A program made the translations under genes and the position numbers. The notes under the pieces are model-generated. The model worked only from the letters and a program-made list of their open reading frames with translations, had not been told where the DNA came from and did no database searches. Shown here piece by piece: positions 42,661 through 51,761 of a DNA stretch of 64,000 nt. Origin of the DNA: Pseudalkalibacillus berkeleyi (GTDB taxonomy: Bacteria > Bacillota > Bacilli > Bacillales > Fictibacillaceae); contig NZ_JAKIJS010000001.1 in NCBI RefSeq assembly GCF_021608225.1, forward strand, positions 2,666,001 through 2,730,000, read 5' to 3'. The number at the start of each line of letters is the position of its first letter. Position 1 is the stretch's first letter.

Positions 42661-42960
42661 TCAGTTTTCCTTTTTAACTAAATCTACAATATGTTGCCAT
42701 GTGTCTTTGCTGAAGGCGTCTTTCACGTTTCCGTCTCCGATGACGCTGAAGCCGATTGCGAGTCCTGCAGCGAGACAGAGAATGAAAATGAGAACAATGA
42801 TAATAAGGCGTAGCCAAATTGGGATGACACGCACACGAAGCTTTAGGCTCTCTTCGTTCTTCATCTCTTCTCTAGAAGGGGCATCCGCTTTTTTCTTACT
42901 CGCTTTATATTGTTCTCTTGATGTCGATTGTCCGTTGGAACCTGAATTATTCTGAACCAT
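42661..42960 (-). CDS. EpuA-family small membrane protein
   Basis: 99 residues: a polar, charged N-terminus (about 1-44) and one transmembrane helix (about 46-70, 'IPIWLRLIIIVLIFILCLAAG') with a short extracellular tail. Matches the EpuA group, often labelled 'DNA-directed RNA polymerase subunit beta' in databases, a name with no support in this sequence. It lies 22 bp after flhP, a common position in Bacillales. Role unknown. Confidence 0.75.
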   Translation of the reverse strand: MVQNNSGSNGQSTSREQYKASKKKADAPSREEMKNEESLKLRVRVIPIWLRLIIIVLIFILCLAAGLAIGFSVIGDGNVKDAFSKDTWQHIVDLVKKEN

Positions 42961-42982
42961 AATAACTCCTTATTCATCCTAC

Positions 42983-43810
42983 TTATCGTATCGAATTCAC
43001 AAGTCCCATCATTTGATCAGCCATTGTAACGGCCTTAGCGTTCATCTGATAAGAGCGTTGTGTGGTTAAGAGCTGTGTCATTTCGTGAGAAACATCAACA
43101 TTGGATTGTTCCAATGCACCTTGCTGTATGAAGCCGTCTCTACCTTGGACTCGAATAAGCGCCTGATCAAGCTGAGTGCCAGGCTCAACGCGATAACGGT
43201 TATCTCCAGTCGATTCTAGTAGTTGCGGTCTCGTCACTTCTACTAACGAAAGTCTGCCTGCATTTACGATCGTTTGGTCTGGCATTGTCACCTGAACCGC
43301 TCCATCTGATCCGATGTTTATCGAGCTAAATCCTGCTGGTACGGTGATCGGTCCATTTTCTCCAACTAAGCGATCTCCATTGGCGGCAGTCATTTGCAAT
43401 TCATTCGGGTTTCCTTCTACTGGTGTTACGTAAAAAGACCCCTCTCTAGTATATTCAACGATTTCCTCACCATTTTCAAGAGTTTTTCGCACTTGGAACA
43501 TCATATTCGGGTTTAATAGCGCAATATCCAACGAACGACCGGTATCTACAACTGTACCTTGTTCCATTCGTAGTACCGTTCCCGTTACTCTAGCACCATT
43601 CCCTAATCGGATGTTGTTAGGCGTTAACCTACCTACTTCTTTATTCTGATTAGGTTGGTTATTCATTTCTTGTGTGAGCAAATCAGAAAATTGTACGTTA
43701 CGTCGTTTGTATCCATATGTATTACTGTTCGATAAGTTATTTGAAATCGTGTCTAACTGTCTTTGGAGCTGCCCCATTGAAACAGATGCAGTAATCATCG
43801 ATCGATTCAT
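42983..43810 (-). CDS. flhP: Flagellar basal-body rod/hook protein FlhP
   Basis: 275 residues. 'MITASVSMGQLQRQLDTISN' at the N-terminus is the rod-protein signature, followed by 'NLSNSNTYGYKRRNVQF'. The C-terminal 'SNVDVSHEMTQLLTTQRSYQ' is the flg_bbr_C motif. FlhP forms part of the distal rod/hook structure exported by the flagellar apparatus. Start ATG 43810 behind GAAGGAGG. Second gene of flhO-flhP, 28 bp apart. Confidence 0.93.
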   Translation of the reverse strand: MNRSMITASVSMGQLQRQLDTISNNLSNSNTYGYKRRNVQFSDLLTQEMNNQPNQNKEVGRLTPNNIRLGNGARVTGTVLRMEQGTVVDTGRSLDIALLNPNMMFQVRKTLENGEEIVEYTREGSFYVTPVEGNPNELQMTAANGDRLVGENGPITVPAGFSSINIGSDGAVQVTMPDQTIVNAGRLSLVEVTRPQLLESTGDNRYRVEPGTQLDQALIRVQGRDGFIQQGALEQSNVDVSHEMTQLLTTQRSYQMNAKAVTMADQMMGLVNSIR

Positions 43811-43838
43811 TATTCTACCTCCTTGAAGTCCATATGTT

Positions 43839-44660
43839 TTAGCCTAAGCGTCCAATTTCATTAGATGATTTTTCCATCGTCCGATCATACGCTTGCAAAA
43901 CTTTCTGGTTCGCTTCAAAAGTTCGGTAAGCGTTCAACATTTCAACCGTCGTCTGCTCTACATCAACGTTGGAGCGTTCTACGAAACCTTGCTTCAGTTG
44001 GTAGGAAACATCGGGGTTTCCTATCGCGCTACCGAATCCAGCCTCTTCTTCCAATCTGAAAAGTCCGTTGCCTTCTTTTTCTAGTAAATTAGGATTCTCA
44101 ACTAAAGCAACGTTCACTTGTGCATTAGCCTGAGGTATGAAGCCATTTGAATCCATTTCAAAATCGGATCCTCCAACTACAATCCTGTTTCCATTTGTAT
44201 CGAGTACAAAGTCCCCATTAGATGTAACGAGATTGCCGTTCGCATCAACAGAAAAATTTCCATTCCGGGTCATTCGGAGGTCTCCCGCTTCATTTTGTAC
44301 GGTAAAAAAGAGAGCACCTTGCGTTCCGGTTTCTTCATCTGTAGGTACAGCACCTTGGAGTAGAGCAACATCTAAGCGATTTCCAGTTTCCTGAATGTCC
44401 CCTTGTTTAAACTTCGGCAAGGCTTCTTGCATATAAACGGCAGTTGCAAGCGTTCCTAGCTGCTTTTTAGTAGGGACTGAATGGTCTCCCATGTTCGTCT
44501 CACCTAATCGACTCATCAGCATTTGCGGAAAAGCCCGAAGTGAAGCTTGATCTGCCTTGTATCCTGGCGTATTCACATTTGCTAGATTGTTCGTTAACAA
44601 GTCCTGACGTCTTTGCTGGGCAATCATTCCGGAAGCTGCTGTGTAAAATCCTCGAAACAT
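43839..44660 (-). CDS. flhO: Flagellar basal-body rod/hook protein FlhO
   Basis: 273 residues. 'MFRGFYTAASGMIAQQRRQD' and 'LLTNNLANVNTPGYKAD' are the rod-protein N-terminal motif; 'ERSNVDVEQTTVEMLNAYRT' is the C-terminal one. Paralogous to FlhP and next to mbl as in B. subtilis. Start ATG 44660 behind AGGAGGAG. A 200-bp repeat separates it from mbl. Confidence 0.93.
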   Translation of the reverse strand: MFRGFYTAASGMIAQQRRQDLLTNNLANVNTPGYKADQASLRAFPQMLMSRLGETNMGDHSVPTKKQLGTLATAVYMQEALPKFKQGDIQETGNRLDVALLQGAVPTDEETGTQGALFFTVQNEAGDLRMTRNGNFSVDANGNLVTSNGDFVLDTNGNRIVVGGSDFEMDSNGFIPQANAQVNVALVENPNLLEKEGNGLFRLEEEAGFGSAIGNPDVSYQLKQGFVERSNVDVEQTTVEMLNAYRTFEANQKVLQAYDRTMEKSSNEIGRLG

Positions 44661-44693
44661 GCTGCTCTCCTCCTATGTTTTTTACATTGGGCT

Positions 44694-44905
44694 TGTTGAT
44701 TTTCGCTTTGGGTACTCGCTTTCCGCGGGCGGTTCGGGAGCCCCCTACTTGCACAAAGGATGTACTAGTTTCGCCGTTCACCACAGGACGTGGCTGCACT
44801 TAGTCGAACGTCCTAATTGTTAGACGAAGATCATAAATCCCTTATGCGGGGTCTCCCCTGACCCGCTTTTCCCGCAGGAGTCTCGTACCCACGTCTTCAA
44901 TCAAA
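44694..44905. repeat. About 210-bp GC-rich element with terminal inverted repeats, copy 2
   Basis: Same element as 32153-32345 in the same orientation: starts TTGTTGATTTTCGC, GGGTACTCGCTTTCCGCGGG; ends with the inverted CCCGCAGGAGTCTCGTACCC and TTGATT on the opposite strand. About 19 bp longer than copy 1. Inserted between flhO and mbl. Confidence 0.82.
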
Positions 44906-44995
44906 ATTCTAAAATCTATTAATAACCGTACTGTTTGAACATCCTCTTAAAAGCTTGTCCACGATTGTTCTATTTGATAGATTCAATTCATATAT

Positions 44996-45997
44996 TTATG
45001 ATAACTTCTGTTTTGGTAACTTATCAATGTGTTCTAGCATTAATCCTGTTCCTCTAGCGACACACGTCATCGGCTCGTCGGCTACGTGGACAGGTACTTT
45101 CAATTCTTCTGAGAAAAGTTCAGCAATACCGTGCATAAGCGCACCACCACCCGTTAGGATAATGCCGCGATCAATAATATCTGCTGAAAGTTCAGGCGGC
45201 GTTTTTTCAAGAACGCTTTTCGCCGTCATGACAACCGAGTAAATCGATTCTTGAAGTGCTTCTTCTATCTCTGAAGAACGGATCGTAATATTACGCGGGA
45301 GACCGCTTACCATGTCCCGACCACGAATGTCCATCTCTTCATTTCGAGAACCAGGGAATACGGTTGCTACTTGCATCTTAATGCTTTCAGAAGTACGTTC
45401 ACCGATTAACAACTTATACTTCTGCTTAATGTATTGTAAAATGTCTTGGTCGAACTTGTCCCCTGCAACTTTAATCGAAGAGGCGGTGACGATATCGCCC
45501 ATGGAAAGCACGGCAACATCAGTTGTTCCACCGCCTATATCAACGACCATATTTCCATACGGCTGGAATATATCCATGCCCGCACCAATTGCAGCAACTT
45601 TCGGCTCCTCTTCAAGAATGACATATTTGCCTCCACTTTTCTGAGCAGCTTCACGTATTGCCTTTTGTTCGACCGTAGTAATGTTCGTCGGCGTACAAAT
45701 TAAGATCCTCGGCTTTGAGACTAATCCCCTCACGTTGATCTTTTCTAGAAAATATCTAAGCATGGCTTCTGTTCCTTCAAAGTCAGCGATGACGCCATCC
45801 TTCAAAGGTCTAGTCGCAACGATATTTCCTGGCGTTCGGCCGACCATTCTACGTGCTTCTTCTCCAACTTCTATTACGCGGTCCGTATTTTTATCAATAG
45901 CTACGACGGATGGCTCATCAAGGACAATCCCCCGTCCTTTCACGTAAATGAGTACATTCGCCGTACCCAGATCAATTCCAACATCCCTTGAAAACAT
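44996..45997 (-). CDS. mbl: Cell-shape protein Mbl (MreB-like actin)
   Basis: 333 residues. The N-terminal 'DVGIDLGTANVLIYVKGRGI' (phosphate-1 loop), 'VVDIGGGTTDVAVLSMG' (phosphate-2) and 'ILTGGGALMHGI' (adenosine) mark the MreB family. The spoIIID-mbl-flhO order identifies it as Mbl. It polymerises along the membrane and guides cylindrical wall synthesis. Start ATG 45997 behind AGGGGG. Confidence 0.95.
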   Translation of the reverse strand: MFSRDVGIDLGTANVLIYVKGRGIVLDEPSVVAIDKNTDRVIEVGEEARRMVGRTPGNIVATRPLKDGVIADFEGTEAMLRYFLEKINVRGLVSKPRILICTPTNITTVEQKAIREAAQKSGGKYVILEEEPKVAAIGAGMDIFQPYGNMVVDIGGGTTDVAVLSMGDIVTASSIKVAGDKFDQDILQYIKQKYKLLIGERTSESIKMQVATVFPGSRNEEMDIRGRDMVSGLPRNITIRSSEIEEALQESIYSVVMTAKSVLEKTPPELSADIIDRGIILTGGGALMHGIAELFSEELKVPVHVADEPMTCVARGTGLMLEHIDKLPKQKLS

Positions 45998-46144
45998 CTG
46001 GTAAATCCCCCTATATCAGACTAGTTCTATTGTTAGATCGAATTGTTAAATTTATGTAGTTCATCCATTATTATAGTTTACCATAGTTTGTGTTGAATAG
46101 GGGTATAATTTGTCAAAAAATAGTACCTAATCACTACCCAGAAA

Positions 46145-46411
46145 TTAATTGACCACCTTTTCGGTCGATTTTTTGTATTTTTCCCGGGTTGCCTCTCCAC
46201 CTCTAAGATGTCGTACCGATTTATGGTACTCTAAGATCTCCTTTACACTGTTGGCTAGCTCCGGGTTAATTTCAGGTAATCGTTCCGTTAAATCTTTGTG
46301 GACAGTACTTTTAGAAACACCGAATTCTTTCGCGATCATACGAACGGTTTTTCTTGTCTCCACGATATACCTGCCTATCTTGATGGTTCGTTCTTTGATG
46401 TAATCGTGCAC
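46145..46411 (-). CDS. spoIIID: Sporulation transcription factor SpoIIID
   Basis: 88 residues with helix-turn-helix 'RMIAKEFGVSKSTVHKDLTE' and the basic C-terminal 'YHKSVRHLRGGEATREKYKK', both typical of SpoIIID, which tunes SigE-dependent genes in the mother cell. Start GTG 46411, 8 nt after GGGAGG. I could not assign its SigE promoter with confidence. Confidence 0.96.
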   Translation of the reverse strand: MHDYIKERTIKIGRYIVETRKTVRMIAKEFGVSKSTVHKDLTERLPEINPELANSVKEILEYHKSVRHLRGGEATREKYKKSTEKVVN

Positions 46412-47029
46412 ACCACTCGCCTCCCTAAATTGGATGTAAGAGGTGCGATATGAGACTTCAATATCTAGGCTGCGAAATGTTTAATTGTCATTTCCCCCTA
46501 AGAATGAATGACCTGCTAAGCTCGCACGCAGCTGTACTTAGACTTCTCATCGCGTTCCCCTAATGTTCGTTTTGTAACATTTTATTATTAGGAATGAGGT
46601 TATATACCTAAAAGTCAAGTGGGACAAGGGAATTTGTTTACTTTTTATTGGAAGGTTGTTTTGGTTGTTTAAAAGGAGCATTCTAAAACCCAAGTCCCAC
46701 ATGGGTTTATGATCATTGATCAACACGATTTGTGACCTTACATCGAAAAGTTTATTTTCTGAAGTATCTGACTTTTTATTATTCCAATCATGATTATTTT
46801 CCTAAAAAAGCTTGTAAATGATGTTGGTAAAAATTTGGACAATCAGCTACGGTCACGATTCATGATTGTCATGCACTCTAGTCCACCTGACAGTGTATGA
46901 GGAAATATTTTGATTTCTAGGACTTTTCGACAGTATTAGTGGTTTTATTGTCTTGATATGGGGAATCCAATAGTGTACGCTGAAAGTGTTAGAATTTTCT
47001 AAATAATATTAATGGGAAGGGGCCATTGA
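46412..47029. other. 618-bp divergent intergenic region
   Basis: Lies between spoIIID (minus) and the ATP-grasp gene (plus) and must hold both promoters, neither of which I could place. A small hairpin (AAACCCA ... TGGGTTT, about 46686-46708) is visible. No small ORF with a good start was found. Confidence 0.5.
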
Positions 47030-48460
47030 ATGTTTAAGACATATGAAATAGAATCTTTCTTTGATGAGATGCTCCAGGAAATCGGAAGGCCGCGTAGTCA
47101 TTATCAAACACTTTATGATCGATTGTCGGACCTTCCCGATGAAGAATTGAAGACACGTCATGAAGCTGCTCAACAAAATTTCCTCAGACAGGGCATTACG
47201 TTTACTGTCTACAACGATAATCAAGGCTCTGAGCGAACGATCCCTTTCGACTTCGTGCCTAACATTATCCCGAAGGATGAATGGAAGAAGCTTGAAGAAG
47301 GATTGATCCAGAGGGTTAAAGCATTGAATCTCTTTCTAGATGATATATACAATGACCAGCAAATCTTAAAGGACGGGCTCATCCCTCGCGAACTCGTCGT
47401 CACATGTAACCACTTCTATCCTCAAGTTGCGAAAATCAAAGTTCCACGCCGGAATCACATCTTTATGGCTGGGATCGATCTTGTAAAGGATGACAACGGA
47501 GAATTCCGTGTCCTTGAGGATAATTTACGGAATCCGTCAGGACTTTCCTATGTGTTCCAAAACCGTTACGTCATGCGGCACATTTTCTCTGACTTTTTCC
47601 ATGACTATGAAGTTCAGTCTCTCGAAAACCAGTTTACTCACATACATGAAGCACTATCCTCCATTGCTCCAAACGGGGTAAGTAACCCTAACATTGTACT
47701 CCTCACACCAGGGATTTATAACTCTGCTTATTTTGATCATAGTTTCATAGCTCAACAGTTAGGCATCGAGTTAGTTGAAGGTCGGGATTTACTCATTCGA
47801 GATCGGGTCGTCTATATGAAAACGACACGTGGATTGAAACGGGTGGACGTCATTTACAGACGTATTGATGATGATTTCCTTGATCCACTAGAATTCCGTC
47901 CAGATTCAATGCTTGGTGTCCCGGGTCTCATAGATGCTTATCGTGCTGGAAACGTAACGATCAGCAACGGTATTGGAAACGGGGTTGCTGATGATAAGGC
48001 GATCTATCATTATGTGCCGAACATGATCCGCTACTACCTCGGGGAAGAACCGATGATTAAGAATGTAGAGACATACTTTTTGCGTGATGAAGAACAGCGA
48101 AACTATGTCCTTGAAAACTTAGATAAACTTGTCGTGAAGCAAACAGATGGTTCGGGTGGATACAACCTGTTAATTGGTCCACATGCTTCACAAGAAGAAC
48201 GCGATGCCTACCGCGTGCAAATTGAGAAAAATCCGAACAACTACATTGCCCAACCGATGATCAAGTTGTCCCGCCTTCCTGTCTTTAGAGGGGAAAAATT
48301 TTCGGGCTGTCACATTGACCTTCGCGCCTACATCTTTAATGGTGAGAAGCCACATGTCTTTCCAGGCGGATTGACAAGGGTTGCATTAAAGGAAGGTTCT
48401 ATGGTCGTCAATTCTTCACAAGGAGGCGGCGGCAAAGACACATGGGTGATGACCGAATAA
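47030..48460 (+). CDS. Circularly permuted ATP-grasp protein (type 2)
   Basis: 476 residues of the circularly permuted ATP-grasp family, with 'FRVLEDNLRNPSGLSYV' and 'VVKQTDGSGGYNLLIGP' (ATP-binding glycine-rich segment), 'YIAQPMIKLSRLPVF' and 'HIDLRAYIFNG'. ATP-grasp enzymes form amide bonds via acyl-phosphates; comparative genomics predicts this type to be a peptide or amino-acid ligase encoded with alpha-E and transglutaminase-like proteins, as here. Substrate unknown. Start ATG 47030 behind AAGGGG. Confidence 0.9.
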   Translation: MFKTYEIESFFDEMLQEIGRPRSHYQTLYDRLSDLPDEELKTRHEAAQQNFLRQGITFTVYNDNQGSERTIPFDFVPNIIPKDEWKKLEEGLIQRVKALNLFLDDIYNDQQILKDGLIPRELVVTCNHFYPQVAKIKVPRRNHIFMAGIDLVKDDNGEFRVLEDNLRNPSGLSYVFQNRYVMRHIFSDFFHDYEVQSLENQFTHIHEALSSIAPNGVSNPNIVLLTPGIYNSAYFDHSFIAQQLGIELVEGRDLLIRDRVVYMKTTRGLKRVDVIYRRIDDDFLDPLEFRPDSMLGVPGLIDAYRAGNVTISNGIGNGVADDKAIYHYVPNMIRYYLGEEPMIKNVETYFLRDEEQRNYVLENLDKLVVKQTDGSGGYNLLIGPHASQEERDAYRVQIEKNPNNYIAQPMIKLSRLPVFRGEKFSGCHIDLRAYIFNGEKPHVFPGGLTRVALKEGSMVVNSSQGGGGKDTWVMTE

Positions 48461-48475
48461 TGAGGAGGGACAAGC

Positions 48476-49417
48476 ATGCTAAGTAGAGTATCGAATTCAC
48501 TTTATTGGATGTCACGTAATATTGAGCGTGCCGAGAATACGGCCCGCCTAATTTCTGTACGTCTGATTGGCAGTATTGAGCATAAAGAAAATCACTGGGA
48601 TGAACTCGTTTCGATCGTAGGGGCAAATGAAGATTTCGAAAAACAATTTGATCGGTATGATGCAAAGTCTGTTATGGATTTCATGTCCTTTTCGAGTGAG
48701 AATGCAAATTCGATTTTAAATTGTGTAAAATTAGCCCGAGAAGATGCGCGTGCGATTCGCGAAATCATCCCTCAAGAGCTATGGGAAATGATCAACGCCT
48801 TCTATTGGGAGGTTAAACAGTATAAACATGAAAATTGGTCGCCTGAAACGATTGATGATTTTTATCAAATGATCATTAGACAATCGGCATTGTTCCAAGG
48901 CATGGTTGAAGCGACACTTTCATTTGATGAAGCTTACCTTTTTATCAAAATGGCGAAGTTCATTGAGCGTGCCGAAAAGACGTCTCGGATTTTGAATATT
49001 TATTATTACCGCTCAGAAGATCCTGAACATAACGACCCTTCGCTATATCGGCATTGGTTTGCAGTGCTTCAATCCGTCAGTGGGCATGAGGCTTACTTGA
49101 AAAAGCATCATCCATTCATTACTGGAGAGCGGGTCATTGAATTTTTGTTATTTGATGAGTCTTTCCCGAGGTCGATTCGATATTGCGTGGATCAGGTGTA
49201 TCAAGTCTTTCAGAAGCTTGAACAAGGAAAAATTGAGCACTATTCAGAGGAGCTTCTAGAGTTGATTGCAAAAATGAGGCACAGCTTCCAGACGATGACC
49301 GTGATTGATGTCATGACCGATGATATTCATCAATTTTTACAGGAATTCCAGTCGAACTGCTTCAAGCTTGGTCGCTTAATCAACAAAACCTACTATTTAG
49401 GGGAAGTTGGTGTATGA
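48476..49417 (+). CDS. Alpha-E domain protein
   Basis: 313 residues, mostly helical. 'SNSLYWMSRNIERAENTARL' at the start and 'AKFIERAEKTSRILNIYYY' near 160 are the repeated alpha-E signature. Function unproven; almost always found with the ATP-grasp and transglutaminase partners. Start ATG 48476 behind GAGGAGGG, 15 bp after the ATP-grasp gene; overlaps the next gene by 4 nt. Confidence 0.9.
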   Translation: MLSRVSNSLYWMSRNIERAENTARLISVRLIGSIEHKENHWDELVSIVGANEDFEKQFDRYDAKSVMDFMSFSSENANSILNCVKLAREDARAIREIIPQELWEMINAFYWEVKQYKHENWSPETIDDFYQMIIRQSALFQGMVEATLSFDEAYLFIKMAKFIERAEKTSRILNIYYYRSEDPEHNDPSLYRHWFAVLQSVSGHEAYLKKHHPFITGERVIEFLLFDESFPRSIRYCVDQVYQVFQKLEQGKIEHYSEELLELIAKMRHSFQTMTVIDVMTDDIHQFLQEFQSNCFKLGRLINKTYYLGEVGV

Positions 49418-50283
49418 GATATAAGATCACCCAGCATACACACTACACTTACGAACAACCAGTAAGTCATAGCATTAACCAGTTCCGCTTGAAGCCGATT
49501 GATGATCTGAAGCAGGATTGCATGTCATTCGAGAAAATCATTACGCCAGCGGCCCCATCATATGTTCATTACGACTATTGGGGTAACCACGTGGAGACGT
49601 TCTATGCTTGGGAAGAACATACGGAGTTGATGTTAGAAACAACCTCTGAGGTAATGATCGACCCTTATGCATTCAAGGATGCGATTTCCTTCAGTTCTCA
49701 GATGAATGATGCGATGTTTTCTAGCTCGTTCAGACATCAGTATGCAGAATATTTGATGGCGACAAATTATACGAGTTTACCTGCTGAAGTGTGTAAGGAA
49801 GTGACCACACCACTTTGGGAGGAATCAACAAACCCGTTCGATTATGTAAAATTAGTGAATCAATACATTTACGAAACGTTCACGTATGAGCCAGGAACGA
49901 CTACAGTGAACACGACTGCAGCTGAAGCATTAGAGAATAAGGTTGGGGTCTGTCAGGACTATACACATCTGATGCTAGCGCTGTGCCGCTATAGAGGTAT
50001 TCCAGCGCGTTATGTAAGTGGATATTTATATATCGGAGAAAATTCCGCTATGCGAGGAGATGCAGCTACACACGCTTGGGTTGAGGTCAAGCTCCCGACA
50101 GCTGGATGGGTCGGATTCGATCCTACGAACAATATTGTAGCAAAAGATCAGCACATCCGAATCGCAGTCGGACGAGATTACTCAGACATCGTCCCACTGA
50201 AAGGCGTCTATCAAGGTGGCATGCAAAACCTCGATGTAAAAGTGAGTGTACATGCGATTGAAGAAAATATTCCGGTGAAGTAA
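49414..50283 (+). CDS. Transglutaminase-like protease family protein
   Basis: 289 residues: an N-terminal beta domain (about 1-120, 'YKITQHTHYTYEQPVSHSIN') and a transglutaminase-like core with Cys in 'VGVCQDYTHLMLALCRYRGI', His in 'THAWVEVKLP' and Asp in 'FDPTNN', the intact catalytic triad. Expected to cleave or transfer peptide bonds, probably paired with the ligase two genes upstream. Start ATG overlaps the previous stop (ATGA). No signal peptide. Confidence 0.92.
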   Translation: MRYKITQHTHYTYEQPVSHSINQFRLKPIDDLKQDCMSFEKIITPAAPSYVHYDYWGNHVETFYAWEEHTELMLETTSEVMIDPYAFKDAISFSSQMNDAMFSSSFRHQYAEYLMATNYTSLPAEVCKEVTTPLWEESTNPFDYVKLVNQYIYETFTYEPGTTTVNTTAAEALENKVGVCQDYTHLMLALCRYRGIPARYVSGYLYIGENSAMRGDAATHAWVEVKLPTAGWVGFDPTNNIVAKDQHIRIAVGRDYSDIVPLKGVYQGGMQNLDVKVSVHAIEENIPVK

Positions 50284-50284
50284 A

Positions 50285-50324
50285 GAAAGCGTAGGGGCTG
50301 AATGATCGCCCTCACGCTTTTTTG
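50285..50324 (+). terminator. Rho-independent terminator between convergent genes
   Basis: AAAGCGT.GGGGC pairs with GCCC..ACGCTTT across about a 9-nt loop, then TTTT; a weaker T run also exists on the minus strand. Confidence 0.8.
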
Positions 50325-50334
50325 GTGTGTAGAA

Positions 50335-51213
50335 TTAATGCTTTTTCAAGAATTCAAGAATTTCTAGATCAATGTAGCCTCGCTTTTGCTCGCGTTCTTC
50401 GAAGTTCTCTTGGTGAATGAGTACACGGAGGGCATCAAGCACCGCTTCTTCACTATGCTCATCACTTCGTTCAACAAAGCCGAGCCGCTCAAGCTGAAAG
50501 GTGAGCTCACTGAATATCTCGCCATCAATTTTTACAACATTCTGCTCTTTTGATCGTGAAAAATAAAGCTGATGCAATTCGTGTAGTCGAATCAATTCCA
50601 TGATCGGTTCATGGTGATCATCTACTCGGAGGTCGATCGCTCTGTCATTGAATCCACCGTATCCGCCTTTCTCTTTAACGATTAAAAGCGCTGCCGACTG
50701 CTTTCCTCTGCTGTCTCCTCCAGCCTGCTGACCAGCGTTGAGGGCTGTTAGTAGACGCTCGGCGAGTGTTCCATCAGTCGTTTCAAATGTTGAACCCATT
50801 TGCGTGACGGTATCTTGATTGACGAGAATGTTCCCTTGGGCCGCAAAGTTTTTCCCTGTTAATCCACCAGCCCAATCATAACACTCCGATCCAGTAAACG
50901 TTGCGGCATTTCCTTTCGCATCGACAATACCAACTTGACGAAGCTCCCGTTCACGATCCTTTTCGGTTAATAGTCTCATTGTTTCTTCAGCGGATTTTCC
51001 AGAAGCCATATGCTCGAGGCCTTTTGGTCCATAAGACGTGTTCGCAAATGACTGGGTCGCTACTGCTCCAACCCCCGCCTTTGCCCAAGGGACGACTGAC
51101 CCCACTCCGATAAACTTGGACTGGACAGCAATACCGATCTCTTCCGTTTCAGGATCATAACCAACAATAGAAAACGTTGCGACTAAATCTTTTGGAATTT
51201 TACCTGTGTACAT
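50335..51213 (-). CDS. DUF1028 Ntn-hydrolase-like protein
   Basis: 292 residues. DUF1028 core at about 8-215: 'TFSIVGYDPETEEIGIAVQS', 'VGAVATQSFANTSYGPKG', 'GSECYDWAGG', 'FAAQGNIL'. A C-terminal domain of about 75 residues resembles a peptidoglycan-binding-2-like helical region. DUF1028 proteins are predicted Ntn-type amidohydrolases, often near peptide or amino-acid metabolism genes. Start ATG 51213 behind AAGGAGGG; upstream in-frame sequence to 51381 is repeat array and not coding. Confidence 0.85.
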   Translation of the reverse strand: MYTGKIPKDLVATFSIVGYDPETEEIGIAVQSKFIGVGSVVPWAKAGVGAVATQSFANTSYGPKGLEHMASGKSAEETMRLLTEKDRERELRQVGIVDAKGNAATFTGSECYDWAGGLTGKNFAAQGNILVNQDTVTQMGSTFETTDGTLAERLLTALNAGQQAGGDSRGKQSAALLIVKEKGGYGGFNDRAIDLRVDDHHEPIMELIRLHELHQLYFSRSKEQNVVKIDGEIFSELTFQLERLGFVERSDEHSEEAVLDALRVLIHQENFEEREQKRGYIDLEILEFLKKH

Positions 51214-51335
51214 CAAGTCTCCCTCCTTACTATACCCACATAATTCTCGACACCCCCTACTGACACCTTCTTTAAAATTAGCGTTCATTATTGAGGAGTT
51301 AAGCACAAGGCGTGGAGTGTCCGGAAATTCATTTT

Positions 51336-51691
51336 CTGTCCGCCGTATGCTCGTTTGACCGCTACCGCGGATAGTAAGCACCTCTTTCTGTCCGCCGTTT
51401 TCCGGTTTGACCTCTACCGCGGATAGAAAGCACCCCTTTCTGTCCGCCGTATGCTCGTTTGACCGCTACCGCGGATAGTAAGCACCTCTTTCTGTCCGCC
51501 GTATGCTCGTTTGACCGCTACCGCGGATAGTAAGCACCCCTTTCTGTCCGCCGTATGCCCGTTTGACCGCTACCGCGGATAGTAAGCACCTCTTTCTGTC
51601 CGCCGTATGCCCGTTTGACCGCTACCGCGGATAGTAACCACCCCTTTCTGTCCGCCGTATTCCCAATTGATCTCTACCGCGGATAGAAAGA
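51336..51691. repeat. 52-bp tandem array (seven copies)
   Basis: Copies start at 51336, 51388, 51440, 51492, 51544, 51596 and 51648 (the last is cut short). Each contains CTGTCCGCCGTATGC, GTTTGACCGCTACCGCGGAT and AGTAAGCACC; CTACCGCGGATAG is nearly palindromic. It lies between spoIIQ and the DUF1028 gene. No coding role seen. Confidence 0.9.
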
Positions 51692-51699
51692 GAACCAAA

Positions 51700-51731
51700 A
51701 GAAAAGCCCTGGACTTTGTCCAGAGCTTTGT
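51700..51731 (-). terminator. Rho-independent terminator after spoIIQ
   Basis: Minus strand: AAAGCTCTGGAC, loop AAA, GTCCAGGGCTTTT, then CTTTT. Confidence 0.87.
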
Positions 51732-51761
51732 AAGTTGATTTTAATCTGACGCGGGTTGAGT

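Noticed and set aside
42661-42960. RNA polymerase beta subunit, as such proteins are often labelled
   Set aside because: The 99-residue single-helix membrane protein has no RNA polymerase motif; treated as EpuA-family.
44500-44803. ORFs across the flhO start and the 210-bp element
   Set aside because: They run through the repeat and overlap flhO in other frames; no ribosome-binding site.
46412-46600. SigE promoter for spoIIID
   Set aside because: Several weak ATATT/CATA-like matches but none with correct spacing.
51214-51381. N-terminal extension of the DUF1028 protein
   Set aside because: It would translate the 52-bp repeat array and lacks a ribosome-binding site; ATG 51213 has a strong one.
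51336-51691. CRISPR array
   Set aside because: The units are near-identical over their whole 52-bp length without unique spacers, and no cas gene is in the window. The 21-bp arrays fail the same test.
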